This document shows, piece by piece, positions 23,101 to 33,900 of a stretch of DNA of 64,000 bases. The DNA comes from Mytilus galloprovincialis (Eukaryota > Mollusca > Bivalvia > Mytilida > Mytilidae), in assembly GCF_965363235.1 (NCBI RefSeq), contig NC_134844.1, positions 78,709,244 to 78,773,243 of the forward strand. The letters are read 5' to 3'. The notes beneath the pieces are model-generated. The model saw only the letters and a program-made list of their open reading frames with translations. It did no database searches and was not told the origin of the DNA. Both the position numbers and the translations under genes were made by a program. Each line of letters starts with the position of its first letter. Position 1 is the stretch's first letter.

Positions 23101-25688
23101 AATTTCTAAAAGTTATGAGTAAGGTAATCGACCGTGGACACTTGATTACTAAGCAAAAACTAATGAAAACAAAAATATCTGATAAAGCGTCTGGAAAGTT
23201 AGAGAATTTCGATTGTATATATAGACAAGAGTATAATATGGAAGCAATAGCAGCAATAATAGACATTTTTCCAGCAGACAAAACATTATTTCACTGGACA
23301 ATAGCAACTAGTTGTCATAATTTCATGAACTATTTTTGGAAAAGTATGACAAAAAAGCAGCAAAAGAAATATCTTCGAGCAGATAGGTCTATTTTCTCAC
23401 TAGCTTTATTAAGCGGTTGCAAAGAAATTATTATACTTATGCTTGAAAGTGGTGCAAAAATTAACACTTCTGAAAGTCAGTATGCCTTACGAAAACTAGT
23501 GATTGACGGCAGGAATACTACATTATTGGAATGTTTGATACAAAATGGAATGGGAATTAATTTTATCGACTATAATAATAAATCGTTGCTTTTCTATGCA
23601 ATATCGTCAAAGAATTTGAACTTTCAGACATTACTTATTGAAACAGATTCAAGGCAAAATGCATTACATAACAATGTGTTTAATGGCAACATTGAAGAAA
23701 CAAAAATTCTTCTCAGTACTTATAATTTAAATTGTGTCTCAAATTACGGTTGGTCAGTATTTCATTTTGCAGCATATAATAATGACACCAACATGATTGA
23801 ACTTATTTTTGAAACTACAATGAAACGGTGTAACAAAATAGATCGAAATCGTAAAACAGCTATGAAATGTAACGATATTTCAATCTCTATTGATAGACAG
23901 GACAATATTGGCTGGACTCCTCTTCACTTAGCGTCTGCCTTGTCTAGATATGAAGTTGTTGATTTTCTTATCGGAAAAGGTGCGAATCCCTTGCTTGTGG
24001 ACCTGGATGGAAAAACACCTTTACATTTTTCTGGTAATAAACGGATAACTAGTGCTTTATTAAAACACAAGGATATCGCAAATGAATCGACCATGTCGAT
24101 TTATGAAGGAAATAGAAAGACGTCTAATAATGAAATACAATTACCTGAAGAACTACTTCATTTGAACCTAGATACTACCTTTATGACAGATTTCACCAGA
24201 ACAGATGATCAACCTGAATATATCAGAGATATTCTTATTGAATGGGAAAATGGTCGCCGTTACTCTCAAGAAGTAATAGAGGAAAATAACATTCACTTTG
24301 AACAAGATAAAGATAAAAATTGGAAGCCATATATAAAAGATTCTGCAGTATATCAGGACTTAGTGAAGAGAATTCCCGAACATATGAAAAACTGGTACCC
24401 GTCTATATCTTCCTTGATCTATGTTGCTTGCATGAATATTCTTTTCCTGTGTTTTTCAATTATTAAGTTCCGGAGGAAGATTGATTTACCAGATAAAGAA
24501 GGAAATACACTTCTCCATGCTGCTGCAAGTATGGAAAATCAAGATGAAAGCATAGTATCTGTGAACATGCTTTTAGAAAGAGGAGCCAATCCCTTATTTT
24601 ATAACATTCATGGCTGTATGCCATCTGATGATGCGTTTTACAATCGGTCATACAGATTAAAAGTAATCCTAGATATATATTCAATGCATGCAGCTAAAAA
24701 GGGGTTGAGAATTCTTGTTTTAATTTCAATCATAACGTTTTTTCTATTTGTATGTCTTTGCTCCGCTTCCTACTATGTCTGTCCAGTATATGACAATGGT
24801 GACGAGAAAAACAATTCCTATGATGTTTCTAATAGTTACTTTAATAATCATCCAAATAACAATTTAACTAGTTATCTTAATCTTACTACGCAAAATATCA
24901 GCAGTTTTGTGCTGTCTGGAAACACGACTGAAGACTATCAGTATGAATACATACAACCCTTCAGTTTCATTCACCCATTTTCTTTTTTTTGCGTATTGTT
25001 TCTAAATATAATTTGGCCAATTGGTAAAAAAATGCTATGTAGACATAACTATTTTCTTTTTGAATACGTTTATATGTATGTGCATTTGACATCACTTTTA
25101 CATCTAACATCAATTTTTTTCTCTAATAAGGAAAAACAAGAAATATGCAGATACATCCTTATGTCGTTTTCGCTTCTAAGCCTATTTGTTTTCCTCGTCG
25201 ATCTAGTTTTAAGTTTAGTAAAAAAATACAATGCAGAATGTTTAACGTTCTCTACAGTTTCATATCTGCTTTTGTTCAATTGTTTTGTTACATTTTTTGG
25301 TGTAATTTTTTTTAATCCGTTCAATAAGTTATTCTCGGGCGTATCTTTTATAAAAGACATGTTTGAGAATTTATCAAGTTGGTCGACGATGTCACTCTTA
25401 TTTAGTTTTATAGGTACATGTGTTGCTACTTATATGTATATCAATGTTTGTTCTTGTTGTGCGTATTTGATTTTATTGAAAATATGGGGTAAATCCAAAA
25501 ATTTACGTGAATTATCATATCATTGGCAACTTAAGGCCATTTACCCTACTTTTCATAAACCAATCATTTCTTTCCACCGACTGGGCAGTCCCTCTTTAAA
25601 ATGGCAAATTATTTTTCAATCTACTTTCATCCATATTTTGCTCATTTTTGAAACTATTGTTTTTTACGATTCATATCATATTGGCTAA
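14184..25688 (+). CDS. Gene B: DZIP3-like HEPN-STAND NTPase-ankyrin-multi-TM protein, with a frameshift
   Basis: This is a tandem paralogue of gene A with the same exon plan. I place coding exons at 14184-14457, 15394-15626, 21062-21320 and 21912-25688; the junction phases agree (1, 0, 1). Exons 1-2 encode a DZIP3-like HEPN domain with the RNase-type motif RNELAH. Exon 3 is a charged coiled-coil-like linker. Exon 4 has Walker A GQSGSGKS (22028-22051), Walker B IFVIDD, ankyrin-like repeats (about 23370-24090) and a tail of about eight hydrophobic segments. A run of seven A at 22122-22128 puts the frame out by one: read straight, exon 4 stops at TAG just after the P-loop, while the next frame is open from 22119 to 25688 and matches gene A throughout. 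This is either a real inactivating indel or a sequencing or assembly error in a homopolymer. A 5.4 kb intron (15627-21061) holds a Penelope-like insertion. Confidence 0.82.
15394..15626 (+). CDS. Gene B exon 2: HEPN catalytic-motif exon
   Basis: The exon starts after a TTTTTTCAG acceptor and ends at GAG|GTTTGT. It reads DFDVSLLVCLLRNI and then LARIKYYRNELAHA. Arg and His of the R-x4-H motif lie at 15549-15566. In the HEPN superfamily this motif forms a metal-independent RNase site. The surrounding words are those of the DZIP3-like HEPN domain used by many bivalve and other invertebrate proteins. The frame joins exon 1 at a phase-1 junction (ACT G|CT). Whether it cuts RNA is not shown by sequence alone. 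Confidence 0.8.
16280..16291. repeat. Candidate target-site duplication, left copy
   Basis: TATAATTTTTAA occurs here and at 20716-20727 on either side of the Penelope-like element. The right copy overlaps the last bases of the inverted repeat. The word is AT-rich, so chance cannot be excluded. Confidence 0.5.
16328..17242 (-). repeat. Inverted copy of the Penelope element 3' end (left arm)
   Basis: This is the reverse complement of 19806-20720; paired positions add up to 37048 all along the arm. It contains a minus-strand frame at 16567-17136 identical in protein to the C-terminal 189 residues of the main ORF, including the GIY-YIG nuclease. The mismatches seen are one in an untranslated stretch near 16420 and one in the sequence upstream of that frame near 17167. 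Just after the arm ends the sequence becomes unique, and the main frame continues. Confidence 0.9.
16358..16384 (-). ncRNA. Mirrored hammerhead-like core
   Basis: This is the exact reverse complement of the motif at 20664-20690, carried in the left inverted arm. It would be transcribed from the minus strand. Confidence 0.45.
17281..20481 (+). CDS. Penelope-like polyprotein: OTU protease, reverse transcriptase, GIY-YIG endonuclease
   Basis: The 1066-residue frame begins with GTG at 17281; the frame is open from 17230 and the first ATG is at 17356. Because family-like sequence (VPNGFQLKWKF) lies before that ATG, the true start may have been lost at the junction with the inverted copy. An OTU cysteine-protease domain lies at about residues 130-265: DGNCFYR gives D140 and C143, and HFNLL gives H255, so the expected Asp/Cys/His set is present. 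The reverse transcriptase lies at about 470-800, with CFDVVKLYPSIP (motif A), GVAIGSKLGKNFA (motif B) and RFIDDGFGIW (motif C, D712-D713). A Cys-rich knuckle (CKEECEVCD) precedes the GIY-YIG nuclease at about 970-1020 (YVYVGETERSLNERIKEH). RT plus C-terminal GIY-YIG is the defining Penelope layout; the N-terminal OTU domain is unusual. No introns are apparent. Confidence 0.9.
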   Translation: MVPNGFQLKWKFNLDAKPEIIQKGKMVLHDASMKLLNLSINVCENKINETSITLNQLSNKLCDTDVDSYYKIKMEARNLLKNNKEEYDNRKKSKMKRIKENQLYSCNCNTDMVKNNFQKLSDHSGQIRDDDFIKMKVRGDGNCFYRCISLFLYGIENHHNKIRQATVKYMKEHKHRFLPLIDENFNLHMAHQSMTDGTLESWATEAEITAVSEMYEYTIFVKTKVDGAVTWIKYSPMNGAHDKERWIAIEHLHNHFNLLKFKQKKCVCKQIHLTTSNIQEQKNMVGNRKVQNDEIDWFDQTNMKDNSNKDIEPVTYRPEKEKKSVQENEVTNTSCPVINLSSKNLNTEHMSLLSKGLSFIPAQKKVNIGKVLADLTEWERRMRLKEYFYNIKEHEEVKEKSECSKTRRKNKDFTPKPGKNIWLDTYIEVVKGDVMNGLKQRKSINLTTKEENALKDILQDDDIVIRPADKGSGIVVINKEEYFKKLEEEITNNDTYSETEQNTTHQITKKVKSLVNRMKKEGSISGEMKTYLIPKHPHPAKLKGNPKIHKQNKPYRTIVNGIGTATEKIAEIAEKELDNYVINSPSYIRDTTDFLNKLSKVKQPIPKNSILFCFDVVKLYPSIPREEGIKACKIALDTRRNKEIPTNDILEMIKLVLEGNNFKLIDRDFLQNEGVAIGSKLGKNFACTYMRQWDKALEKFKEKPLFYKRFIDDGFGIWTHGEQKLKEFMDFANSINDKIKVELRYNSNQIEFLDTLVKIKNSKLTTDLYTKPTDKHIYVHSKSCHPKNVKKAIPYGLALRLRRICENEDDYQKHRQELKLQLRKRGYNGKFIENQLKRADDLNRKELLQRKNKIKKTSERIPLVVTFTDLLPDIHDIVKKRINILHNCNLMKEIFPEPPLVAYRRDRNLADIIVHGKLNKITKKCTNYNSNKTCKEECEVCDIERHEEKIILGDKTFNLKKNIHGCQLVNLIYGLHCEKCNHYVYVGETERSLNERIKEHLADIRHDRDTAVAEHFNQEDHCKEDITVQVLQQIYDKSANYRRYIEAQWMQKLNTIRPFGINVKKE
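19806..20720 (+). repeat. Penelope element 3' end (right arm of the inverted pair)
   Basis: This arm holds the last about 225 codons of the polyprotein, the stop at 20479-20481, an untranslated tail with repeated TGACGTCA-like words, and the terminal block GGCCAATGGCCGAAACGTC. It pairs in inverted orientation with 16328-17242. Confidence 0.9.
20664..20690 (+). ncRNA. Hammerhead-ribozyme-like core in the element terminus
   Basis: CTGAAGA, then a GGCC-AAT-GGCC hairpin, then GAAAC and GTC follows the order of the hammerhead core (CUGANGA, stem II, GAAA, cleavage after UH). Penelope-like elements are known to carry minimal hammerheads at their ends. There is an extra A between the core and stem II, stem III would be only two pairs, and the stem I pairing next to the core is weak, so activity is uncertain. 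The mirrored copy is at 16358-16384. Confidence 0.5.
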
Positions 25689-27330
25689 GTATGAAAGTTC
25701 AATTGCTATTAAGAAACAAACCTTTTTGGGATCTTTTTATTGGGGCTATAATTGAGATTCATGTGTTTTAAATTTTAATACTTTCTTGATATCAAACTTC
25801 ATTTTTCGTCTATTATATATTTCAAAATTAAATTTGTCAAAAACTGTCTCTTTTATATAGTATAGCAATCATTTATCCAATACGCTTGCATCTATGACGA
25901 GTTTATTTGCAATATCTATGTATAAAAATAAAGTGTTTCAATTTATGAAATATATATTGAGAGATATCATGTAATAAAAATATATAAAAAAAGTTGTAGT
26001 TTTGTAATACTTGCTTTCTCAGTAAGGAGAACAAATGAGCACATCAGGGCGAGCTGCATGACCTTCAATCTGTCATTTAATTCATAATTTGACAAAGATG
26101 CTTACAACGCTTGACATTTCTATTTCATAACTTGACGTCACGGCTTAAAATGTCTTGACACACGTCCTGTCTTTCCAACATAGATAATTGTTAATACGTA
26201 ATCTAATTTCATAAAACTATTATTTATTTTTCAATATGTATTTCACCAGTTTTTGGACGGATTCATTTTGCTCAGACTTTATTGTTCTAAGTTGTGTTTT
26301 GTAGTACTGTTTTGTGTCTTTAAGTCTTTTTTATCCATTGCGTTGTCAATTTACTTTTAATATGCTCGCCTCTCTTGTCAATCCATTTTCGGCTTAAGAG
26401 TTTGATTGTTTCCTCAGTATCCTTCGCCTTTCTTGTTTTAAAAAGAACCAGCATAAATTCTGTAACGTGACTGAGGATGCGTGGTAAGTGAAAACCATTC
26501 AGTAAATTTTGTCTCGAAGGCTTTGAATGTCGTTAAAAAATGAGATATAATCATATATACATTTCTATGTTTTACTTATTCTGTATTGCACGCTAGGCGG
26601 AAATCCTGTCGCAATACCAGGGATGCAGTTAATCTAAGTTGAAAGATTCGGTCAACTTTCAATTTTGTCTGAGAGATCTACAGTTTTCATTAACTATAAT
26701 TCATATCATTTTGATTCTTTTGAAACGCTTTTATCAAAAATTTATTAGCAGAGACCATAAAAAAGCAAACCCAAATAAAAAGATAGACACCTACGGAATT
26801 ATGTCAGGTGACATGGTTAACTTAAGTGAGCTAAGTTAGCCTTCCTTAAATCTTTTGATTGACAAAAATTGCAACTACGAATCAAGCCATAAAAAACAAC
26901 GTAACCCTAGTAAATCTAGTTTTGTTTTTGATTGTTTTTCGTTGGTGCTTTTTTTGGGGGAAAAGGGGGATGCATTTTTTATAAAAGTCAAATAAAACAA
27001 ATCTTGACTGTGTCATTGTCACAAGAGATTTTCATCAGTAACTGAGAGGTCCAGTCTGGTTTGATTGATTTGAAAGCACTAGCTGGTTGTGATATCACAC
27101 TTCTTGTCAGATTCATATTCTAAGAAGGTATGTATATAGTTCAAGACAAATTGCAATACATTGTATGTAATCGGCAAGAAGACAAGACAAGACATTTCTA
27201 AACCGACACAAAATAGTCTTAGATGCATGATTTATTTATTAGTTGTTAGTGGCTTTAAACTAGCTGTCAGATAACTGCGAGTACTCTCTTATCTGTCCAT
27301 TGTGTCGGGATGTAAAAGTAACCGGCCACG
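25689..27330. other. Gene B 3' flank and intergenic repeats
   Basis: A possible poly(A) signal AATAAA lies at 25927-25932, about 240 bases after the gene B stop. A dispersed repeat with the words TGCGTTGTCAATTTACTTTT and CTTTCTTGTT is present at about 26290-26440, related to the one at 49200-49325. No gene is supported; the frame at 26639-26839 has no recognisable domain. Confidence 0.45.
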
Positions 27331-27770
27331 TCCACTTTTATTTTTGTCCATCTGATGAGTTAAGCCTTTTTCAACTGATTTTCATAGTTCGTTCTTATAT
27401 TGTACTGTTATACCACTGTCCAAGGTTAGGGAAGGGTTGGGATCCCGCTAACATGTTTAACCCCGCCACATTATTTATGTATGTGCCTGTCCCAAGTCAG
27501 GAGCCTGTATATTTAGTGGTTGTCGTTTGTTTATGTGTTACATATTTGTTTTTCGTTCATTTTTTAAAATAAATAAGGCCGTTAATTTTCTCGTTTGAAT
27601 TGTTTTACACTGTCTTATCGGGGCCTTTTATAATGGACTATGCGGTATGGGCTTTGCTCATTGTTGAAGGCCGTACGGTGACCTATAGTTGTTAATGTCT
27701 GTGTCATTTTGGTCTTTTGTGGATAGTTGTCTCATTTGCAATCATACCAAATCTTCTTTTTTATAGATTA
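27330..27770 (+). repeat. Mussel dispersed repeat, family R1 (long copy)
   Basis: This is one of the fullest copies in the window: CATCTGATGAGTTAAGCC, TACCACTGTCCAAGG, ATCCCGCTAACATGTTTAA, CCCAAGTCAGGAGCCTG, GTTGTCGTTTGTTTATGTG, GGGGCCTTTTATAATGGAC, TTGAAGGCCGTACGGTGACC and GTTGTCTCATTTGCAATCAT. The open frame at 27300-27572 is repeat sequence, not a gene. Confidence 0.75.
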
Positions 27771-27911
27771 TATAAAAAATGAATATGCCGCTATGCTGTA
27801 TTTGGGTTTTGGAAATTTTGAAAGTCGAAGAGTCAAAACGTAAAAAATTGGTATTCTGATAAATCATTAAACAAAGAATAATATTTATTGATATGTCGAT
27901 ATAACAAAAAT

Positions 27912-30900
27912 CTATGATTGTGTGATCGAGTTAACACTCTGAGAACAATCAGCACTTCCCAGTACTTTAGTGGATACGTCTACAGTTCCTTCGACGGCAT
28001 CAACACAGAAACAGTGCTCTGAAATGAAGATAACAAAAATTTTGTTGAATTGAACCAGCTGCTAAGTTATTTTTTTAAATCAAGTAGAAAAAGATAAACA
28101 TTTTAGCTAGGAGCATTTTAAATCCGATTGATTGTACCATGACACTTATCTAATTCAAATTTAACCAAAATTGCAAATTTACCAAAAATTACAAATTTAC
28201 TCATTTATCCATATCTACCGACAAAATAGCCAATATTGTAGTTAGAGTTATACAATTTACTTATAACAAACTCCCAGCGAATTATTTAAAAAAATACGTT
28301 TACATTTTAGCTATAGATTCGGTTAACGTCGAACGTCAAGTAGGATAAATATCATGAAATACAGAAAGAGAACTAATCAAACAATGCCAATGGGTAGACT
28401 GGGATGATAAGCAGGCAATTTGGGTTGTTAATGGGAAGGGAAATAGTGTTAGGCAGTATACAATTTCTCACAATACTGTAGGTCATTTGAAGCCATCAAA
28501 GATTTTTGAAAGAATTCTTTAGAAGCTGTGAGTTCAGTGGGTCACATTTATTGTCGCCATTCCATGCAAACGTATTTTATGAATTTGCATCTCCTTATTG
28601 TGTGTCTTTTAAAAAATATAAGGGCAGAGATCGACGCAGTCATATTTCTTTATCAAATTGAACACTTTCAAAAAGATTGAATTCAATGCATATACTTGAA
28701 GCTATAACATCAAGACGGTTTTTTTCTACTCATAATCTGCGCATCATCGAGAAAATATCACATAATGATTATCGCTTTTTTATGCAACTGCAATAAGGCA
28801 ATGAAAAAGATGGACGTACACTTTGGGTTTTGATTTGTTTAAAAAAATTTAGCTTGACTAAGTTTTTTGGGTATTATCTGTTTAATACTATTGTGTCAGT
28901 TTAAATCCGTTCATAAATCTATGTTGGATGTCCAGAATTACGACTTCAATGTCTTCTAGAAGCAAAACTGCTGATAGCTATTCCTGACATTGATTATAAT
29001 GCATATATTGATATAAATGTTTTAAAACAACTTACGGGTATTGTCACACTGTTCCGGCATAAAATTTCCAAGAGCGTCACATTTTGGTGTCCACATCCCT
29101 TTCCATGTTACAAATGAAATCATTCGTATGTCTCTGATTTGTTGACATTTTGTCTTTTTCAATGTCTGTCTTTTCTTACTTGAACATTCAGCGCTGCCAA
29201 GTACTTTGGTAGATTCGTCCACAACACCATCAACTGCACTTACACAGAAGCATTTTCCTAAAAAAAAAAGTTCAATGTACAAATTAATTTAAACACATTT
29301 TAAGCGTTTTAATAACTCTTTTAGTATAATTATCTAAATGTTCTTTTTGAAAAATGATCACAGACTGATGGTTGAAATAAACGTATTTATTTTTTTATTT
29401 GGTTGTCTTATCGCTTCGAAGATTTCTAGAAACCAAATGATGTGAGTATATTGAAAATAAAGATCAGCTTGCTTATTTTTGCTTACATTGGTATGTTTTC
29501 CTAAAGTTCATACGTAACAAAATGTCTTACCGGTATTGTCACATTGTTCTGGCATGAAATTGCCCAGAGCATCACACTTTGGATACCACATGCCTTGCCA
29601 GATGGCAAAACTGAACTGCATTGAAGCATATTTGAGTTGACATTTTGTCTTTTTCAATGTCTGTCTTTTTTTACTGGAGCAGTCAGCGCTGCCAAGTACT
29701 TTGGTTGATTCATCAACAACACCATCAACTGCACTTACACAAAAGCATTTTCCTATATTGTATTTTAATATTAGTTGATGATAAGATCGATTTCTATTGT
29801 CTGTATACACAATGAAGCATCTCGAAACGTTCTTGAGTTGTCCAAAGTGTTTCATTTTACTTCAGAACTAACGAAATATTAACTCACTGATCAACTGTTG
29901 ATAGGGGCGACCAAAAAGAACACTGAAACCCTTCCACGATTAGCATTGCATGTTACTCTATTATAATAGAGGGTATGTTTAAGGTGTTATTTGGCGTGTT
30001 TATAAACTCCACCTATTTACTAGCAAACTCTATGATTATAAAAAAAAAGATGTGGTATAATTGCCATTGAGAAAGCTCTCCATAAGACAATAGACCAAAT
30101 GACACAAAAATTAACAACTATAGGTCTGCGTAAAGACCCCGAAATGACAATGTAAAACAATTCAAACGAGAAACTAACGGCCTAATTTATGTACAAAATA
30201 TTTACGAAAAACAAATATGTTACACTTAATTCTAATATGACGTGCTTCTTTCGCTTTTTCTCTAATTTTTGTGCTATTTTCACATTTCCTGACCGGTGTG
30301 AGAAAAATATTTCTCCTCACTAGTGAAAAATCTGTTCTCGGCAAATGATTAGTCGAAATTTGATTATGACGTCTAAATATTTTGTTTTCTTCTGAATTTT
30401 CCTATTGTGACGTCATGAAAAAAGGCGACCATGCCTGATGACGTCGCACATAAAGAACACAAGTTTCTGAAAATCTTTGAAAAAGAAGGATAAAAATCAT
30501 TAGAGAAACAGATTCCTACACTATAACTCGTGTATTACGATATTTCTCCACTCTCGACAGTTAAATTTTAGTTATTTAAAGAGCTCGGCAAGCCTCGCGC
30601 TTTAAATAATAAAATTTAACTGTCTCGAGTGGAGAAATATCGTAATACACTTGTTGCAGTGTAGGAATCTATATGTAAACAACACCGTGATAAAATTCTC
30701 GATATATCTATACTTAGCGCAGACTCCAAGATGTACACAAATGGCTGTTTAAATATGCCTCCCACGTAAATCCACATGTATCGTTACCTATGTGTAAACG
30801 GTTGTGGATTTCGTTGTTAACAATTACAATTGAATAAAACCCTACAGAACATTTATTCTGATTCTGACGCATAACAAAAAGAATTTACACATTAGAGAAC

Positions 30901-33900
30901 GGAAAAATGGACAAAAACAAAATAAATCAAAATTCCGCGAAATTCCAGTAATGATTTTGGCGCATTAACGTCATTTCAAAACATGACGTCATACGTATGA
31001 AAACGTCAAAGCTGTAGGTTTTTCTATTGCGTTTACCTTCTAAACTCGGATACAATTGCATTAAAATAAATTATTGAGGTAGGTGTTGCTTGTTTTCTGT
31101 TCTATTGCATTATTCGCACATTTACTGATTTCAGCAAGTCAACATGGCGGCTCCTTGGTTACAACATGTCAAGAGTGAATTTGACGGTAGCTTACGATAA
31201 AAAATGTAAATTTAGAATTCTAACATGACGTCCTTCAAACGCTTTGAGTACACACCCGTGGTAAAATATGAATATATTGCCAGTGCTGTTCCGATTGTAC
31301 TCCCACGTCGTATGCTTTTTTATGAATGAGATGCCCGACGTCATAGAACAATGACGTTAGAATGTAAGCATTTTACGGGAAAATACACGCTTGTGAATCC
31401 GAAAATCATCACAAGGAAACATACACAAATGATGCTAAAATGTGGCAAAAGCCCTTTATTGTACATCAAATAAGACATATAAATAAATTATCATTCAAAT
31501 TCATCAAAAACTGTCTAAATACATTATTTTAAATAGTTTAAGCATGTCACTAATGCAGTTTGCTCCGTTCTTTTACGCTAGTTTATTAGTGCGTTTATTT
31601 ATGGGAACGGCAAATATGTGCCTACACCTAGAGCGCTTCGATCCAAAAGAATTGCCGTATGTGTCCTATCAGAATCGAAATAATTCATGGGGGCTTGAAT
31701 ATATCTAGATTTTACCACGGGTTGTCCCTTTATGCCGATATTTTACCCCTCGCTTTCGCTCAGGGGTAAAATATTTGTCATAAAGGGCCAACCCGTGGTA
31801 AAATCACGATATATTCAAGCCCCCATGAATTATTTCTTAATTGCAAATGTTGGGTTTACTGAGAAGTAACAAAAGGAATCACATTTTTTTTCTAGCGGTT
31901 AGTTAAGAAATCATTCATGCAGGTTTATTAAATTTGTTTTACATTTATCGAACAGTGGGTAAAATAGAACAGCCACACACACGGTATTCCCATCATCGCT
32001 TCAGTTTTTTAATGATCGTATTTGTCCTATTAGAATCGAAATAATTCATGGACTCGAATATCACGGCCCAGGCCATGTGTAAATTTCCAACAAATCTATG
32101 GCTTCCATGAATTAATTCTTAAACAAACGACAACCACTGAACAACATTCTAAGTTGAAACTAACCTGTGTTATCACACTGTTCTGGTTCAAAATTACCCA
32201 CGGTATCACACTTTGGATACCACATGCCTTGCCAAATGGCAAAACTGAACTGCATTGAAGCATATTTTTGTTGACATTTTGTCATGGTTTTGTCTCGTTT
32301 GCTGACAGCACAGTTTGCAGCTCCAAGTGTTGTATATGTTGTCTTGTCAACATCACCGGTCTTGGAATCAACACAGAAGCATCTTTCTGTTGGGGAAATC
32401 AAGGAATATAATGGTTTATTATTGTCATTATAATCAATAAAGCATTATTGATATGATGTATATTGTGTCTACATCGAACACCAAAGCGGCAAGTACTTCC
32501 ATATCAGGTCGACCACCAGTGGCGGATCCAGAATTTTTGAAAGATGCGTATTTCTGTGTGTGTTATCTCAGATATTCCGGAAGAGACGTTTTGGTAACTT
32601 CTTGACCCTTACAAAATTTCCTGATCTACTCATGTGTGTGAGTGTAAATTAAGCTTAACAATGGTGTGAGTAAATTAAGCTTAACATGGTGTGAGTGTAA
32701 ATTAAGCTTAACAATTAAAAGATTAGTAGATACATACTTTACGTAAGACCATTGTCATTGTTAAATTAAATTGCGATTTTAAACTACTTCTTTAATTCAT
32801 CTTTTTCCAAACAAAGTTTACATTACCAAATTGAATTCTTGCAAATTTGTTCTCGAAATCATGAACTAGCGAAAATGACGAACAGCAAATAGCCCTAAAT
32901 CAAAGGAATATATGAAAAAGCCAACTCATGTTTTGACTTAGGGGTATATGTTTTGCTCATTTTGTACGGCGACCTACAGTTGTCAATTTCTATATCTTTT
33001 GGTCTCTAATGGTGAATTGTGTCACTGGTACTCATACCATATCTTCTTATTTTCATATTTGGAGCATTTGACATTCGAAATATTGGTAAAGAAACAGAAA
33101 AAATACTTAATTCATTCTTGTGCTTAACAGATGGCGCCACTTACTCATATTATCACATTGTTGGTCCATAAAGTCTCCGTTGATGTCACATTTTGGCATC
33201 CACCATCCCTGCCAAACTACCATAGAAATCATACGTACTCGTCTCATCTGTTGACAGGCGGACAATGTATCGGGAATTGCACGACCTGTAATAACAGACG
33301 TATCATAACAAAGAAAAACATTAACGGGAACAATTTTACTGCATGCACCAGATGTGCATTTCGACAATTAATGTCTCTTAGGTAATGCTCGAAACCAAAA
33401 TATGTAAAATCCAAATCCTAATAGAATCTTTGAGAAGCTGATCAAACCGAAAATATACAGTTGTTTTCGGGAATATATAATATATGACAAATCCGAATAT
33501 ACTCTTTTCATGTGCCAATTATTCAAAGAACTAAAATTATTTTGACTAGTTTTTAGTTTAAAAGATTATTTATGAGAAAAGAGTTTAAAAACTAAGATCT
33601 TTAATCTTAGTATAGTTGGTATAGCCGATAACGAAAAATTTAAGAATTTCACTGAACATGTACAAAATATTTGCCAAAGAACGTTAAGCAACCAACAAAT
33701 AATCATTTGAAATTTAAAAACTGAAATCGTTTTTATGAAACAAGCAAATATTTAGCATTCAACTTTTTGTGTCTTCAAAAGTGTTAGTAGTATGATTAAA
33801 AACAACAGAAAAACATACTGATTTTATTATTTTTTTGAAAATTATGTACAGGACGTTTAGTCGAAATATTAGTAAGACCTTTTTACTACCCCTTCTCTAT

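Noticed and set aside
27300-27572. 90-codon frame
   Set aside because: It is a translation of repeat family R1, which recurs many times in the window.
33131-33385. 84-codon plus-strand frame
   Set aside because: It is antisense to exon 3 of the IGFBP/thyroglobulin gene, whose minus-strand reading has the conserved PKCD and QCDN words.
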